Shown here one piece after another: positions 5,491 through 5,824 of a DNA stretch of 5,824 nt. Source of the stretch: an uncultured Anaerolineae bacterium. Its GTDB lineage: Bacteria; Chloroflexota; Anaerolineae; Anaerolineales; Villigracilaceae. How positions within the stretch are numbered: the stretch's first letter is position 1; each line of letters opens with the position of its first letter. The stretch is from NCBI GenBank assembly GCA_903882765.1, contig CAIRYE010000454.1, forward strand, positions 1-5,824, in the 5' to 3' direction. Below the pieces are notes generated by a model. It did no database searches, was not told the DNA's origin, and saw nothing but the letters and a program-made list of their open reading frames with translations. Position numbers and translations under genes: made by a program.

Positions 5491-5824
5491 ATGTGTGGTC
5501 GTTTTTCTCTGGTTGCCGATCTATCTGAAATGCAGGCGGCCTTCCCGGGTTTTGATTTCCCTTTTCAAATAAATCCACGATTCAATATTGCCCCGAGCCA
5601 GCCTATTTTGGCGATTCCAAATACACCAGAACGTACCGCCACTTTTTTCAAGTGGGGTTTAATTCCAACTTGGGCAAAAGATCCATCCATCGGAATGAAA
5701 ATGATCAATGCGCGTTCAGAGGGGCTTTCTGAAAAACCTTCTTTCCGTGGCCCCCTAAAATACAAACGCTGCCTGGTATTGGCAAGTGGTTTTTATGAAT
5801 GGAAAGCAGAACAGAACTCAAAAC
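5491..5824 (+). CDS. yedK: SRAP/YedK (HMCES) family abasic-site DNA-protein crosslink protein, N-terminal 111 residues (3' end outside window)
   Basis: SRAP proteins bind single-stranded DNA and form a covalent thiazolidine link to abasic sites through Cys2 once the initiator Met is removed, shielding the lesion. The N-terminus is the canonical MCGRF with Cys2. Further family blocks are NPRFNIAPSQ (28-37), FKWGLIPTWAK (53-63), INARSEG (72-78) and GFYEWK (100-105), where E103 corresponds to the active-site glutamate. The catalytic histidine lies beyond the window edge, so completeness cannot be confirmed. The start at 5491 is supported by Cys2 directly after Met and by GAGG at 5482-5485 with 5-nt spacing. 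An earlier ATG at 5480 runs into TGA within two codons. The gene is divergent from the membrane operon and shares its 91-bp upstream region. No SOS box is evident there. It is presumably a housekeeping gene. Confidence 0.95.
   Translation, partial: MCGRFSLVADLSEMQAAFPGFDFPFQINPRFNIAPSQPILAIPNTPERTATFFKWGLIPTWAKDPSIGMKMINARSEGLSEKPSFRGPLKYKRCLVLASGFYEWKAEQNSK

Noticed and set aside
5565..5765. 66-aa minus-strand frame opposite the SRAP gene
   Set aside because: It is antisense to a gene with several conserved SRAP blocks.

Overview
The window looks like a piece of a mid-GC bacterial chromosome, most likely from Chloroflexota of the Anaerolineae type. The main clue is the SelB G domain, whose switch I reads EREMTIELGF, a form I associate with Chloroflexi and archaeal-like SelB proteins rather than the RGITIDLG form of E. 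coli. The taxonomic call is an inference from memory. No tRNA, rRNA, CRISPR array, transposon or attachment site was seen.

Layout: almost everything is on the minus strand, read from high to low coordinates. Three tightly packed membrane-protein genes come first: a 523-aa NuoL/HyfB-like protein (5399-3828), a 194-aa HyfE/NuoK-like protein (3827-3243) and a 468-aa NuoN-like protein (3246-1840). They are joined by a TAAATG junction and an ATGA overlap. A 51-bp gap then holds a convincing extended -10 promoter. It is followed by a 395-aa coiled-coil protein with no proline or cysteine (1788-601) and, 4 bp further on, by selB (596 to beyond base 1, truncated by the window edge). At the other end, across a 91-bp divergent promoter region (5400-5490), a plus-strand SRAP/YedK-family gene starts at 5491 and runs off the window.

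How they may work together: the three membrane genes have the composition of the membrane arm of a complex I or group-4 hydrogenase-type ion pump, but no hydrophilic redox subunit is seen. By hand alignment, both large subunits have lost some of the charged residues that carry protons in true NuoL and NuoN, and the losses fall in different halves of the channel. This module is the best candidate for something undescribed. The second unit couples an unidentified long helical rod protein to the selenocysteine elongation factor. The SRAP gene is a DNA-damage (abasic-site) protein and appears unrelated apart from sharing the divergent control region.
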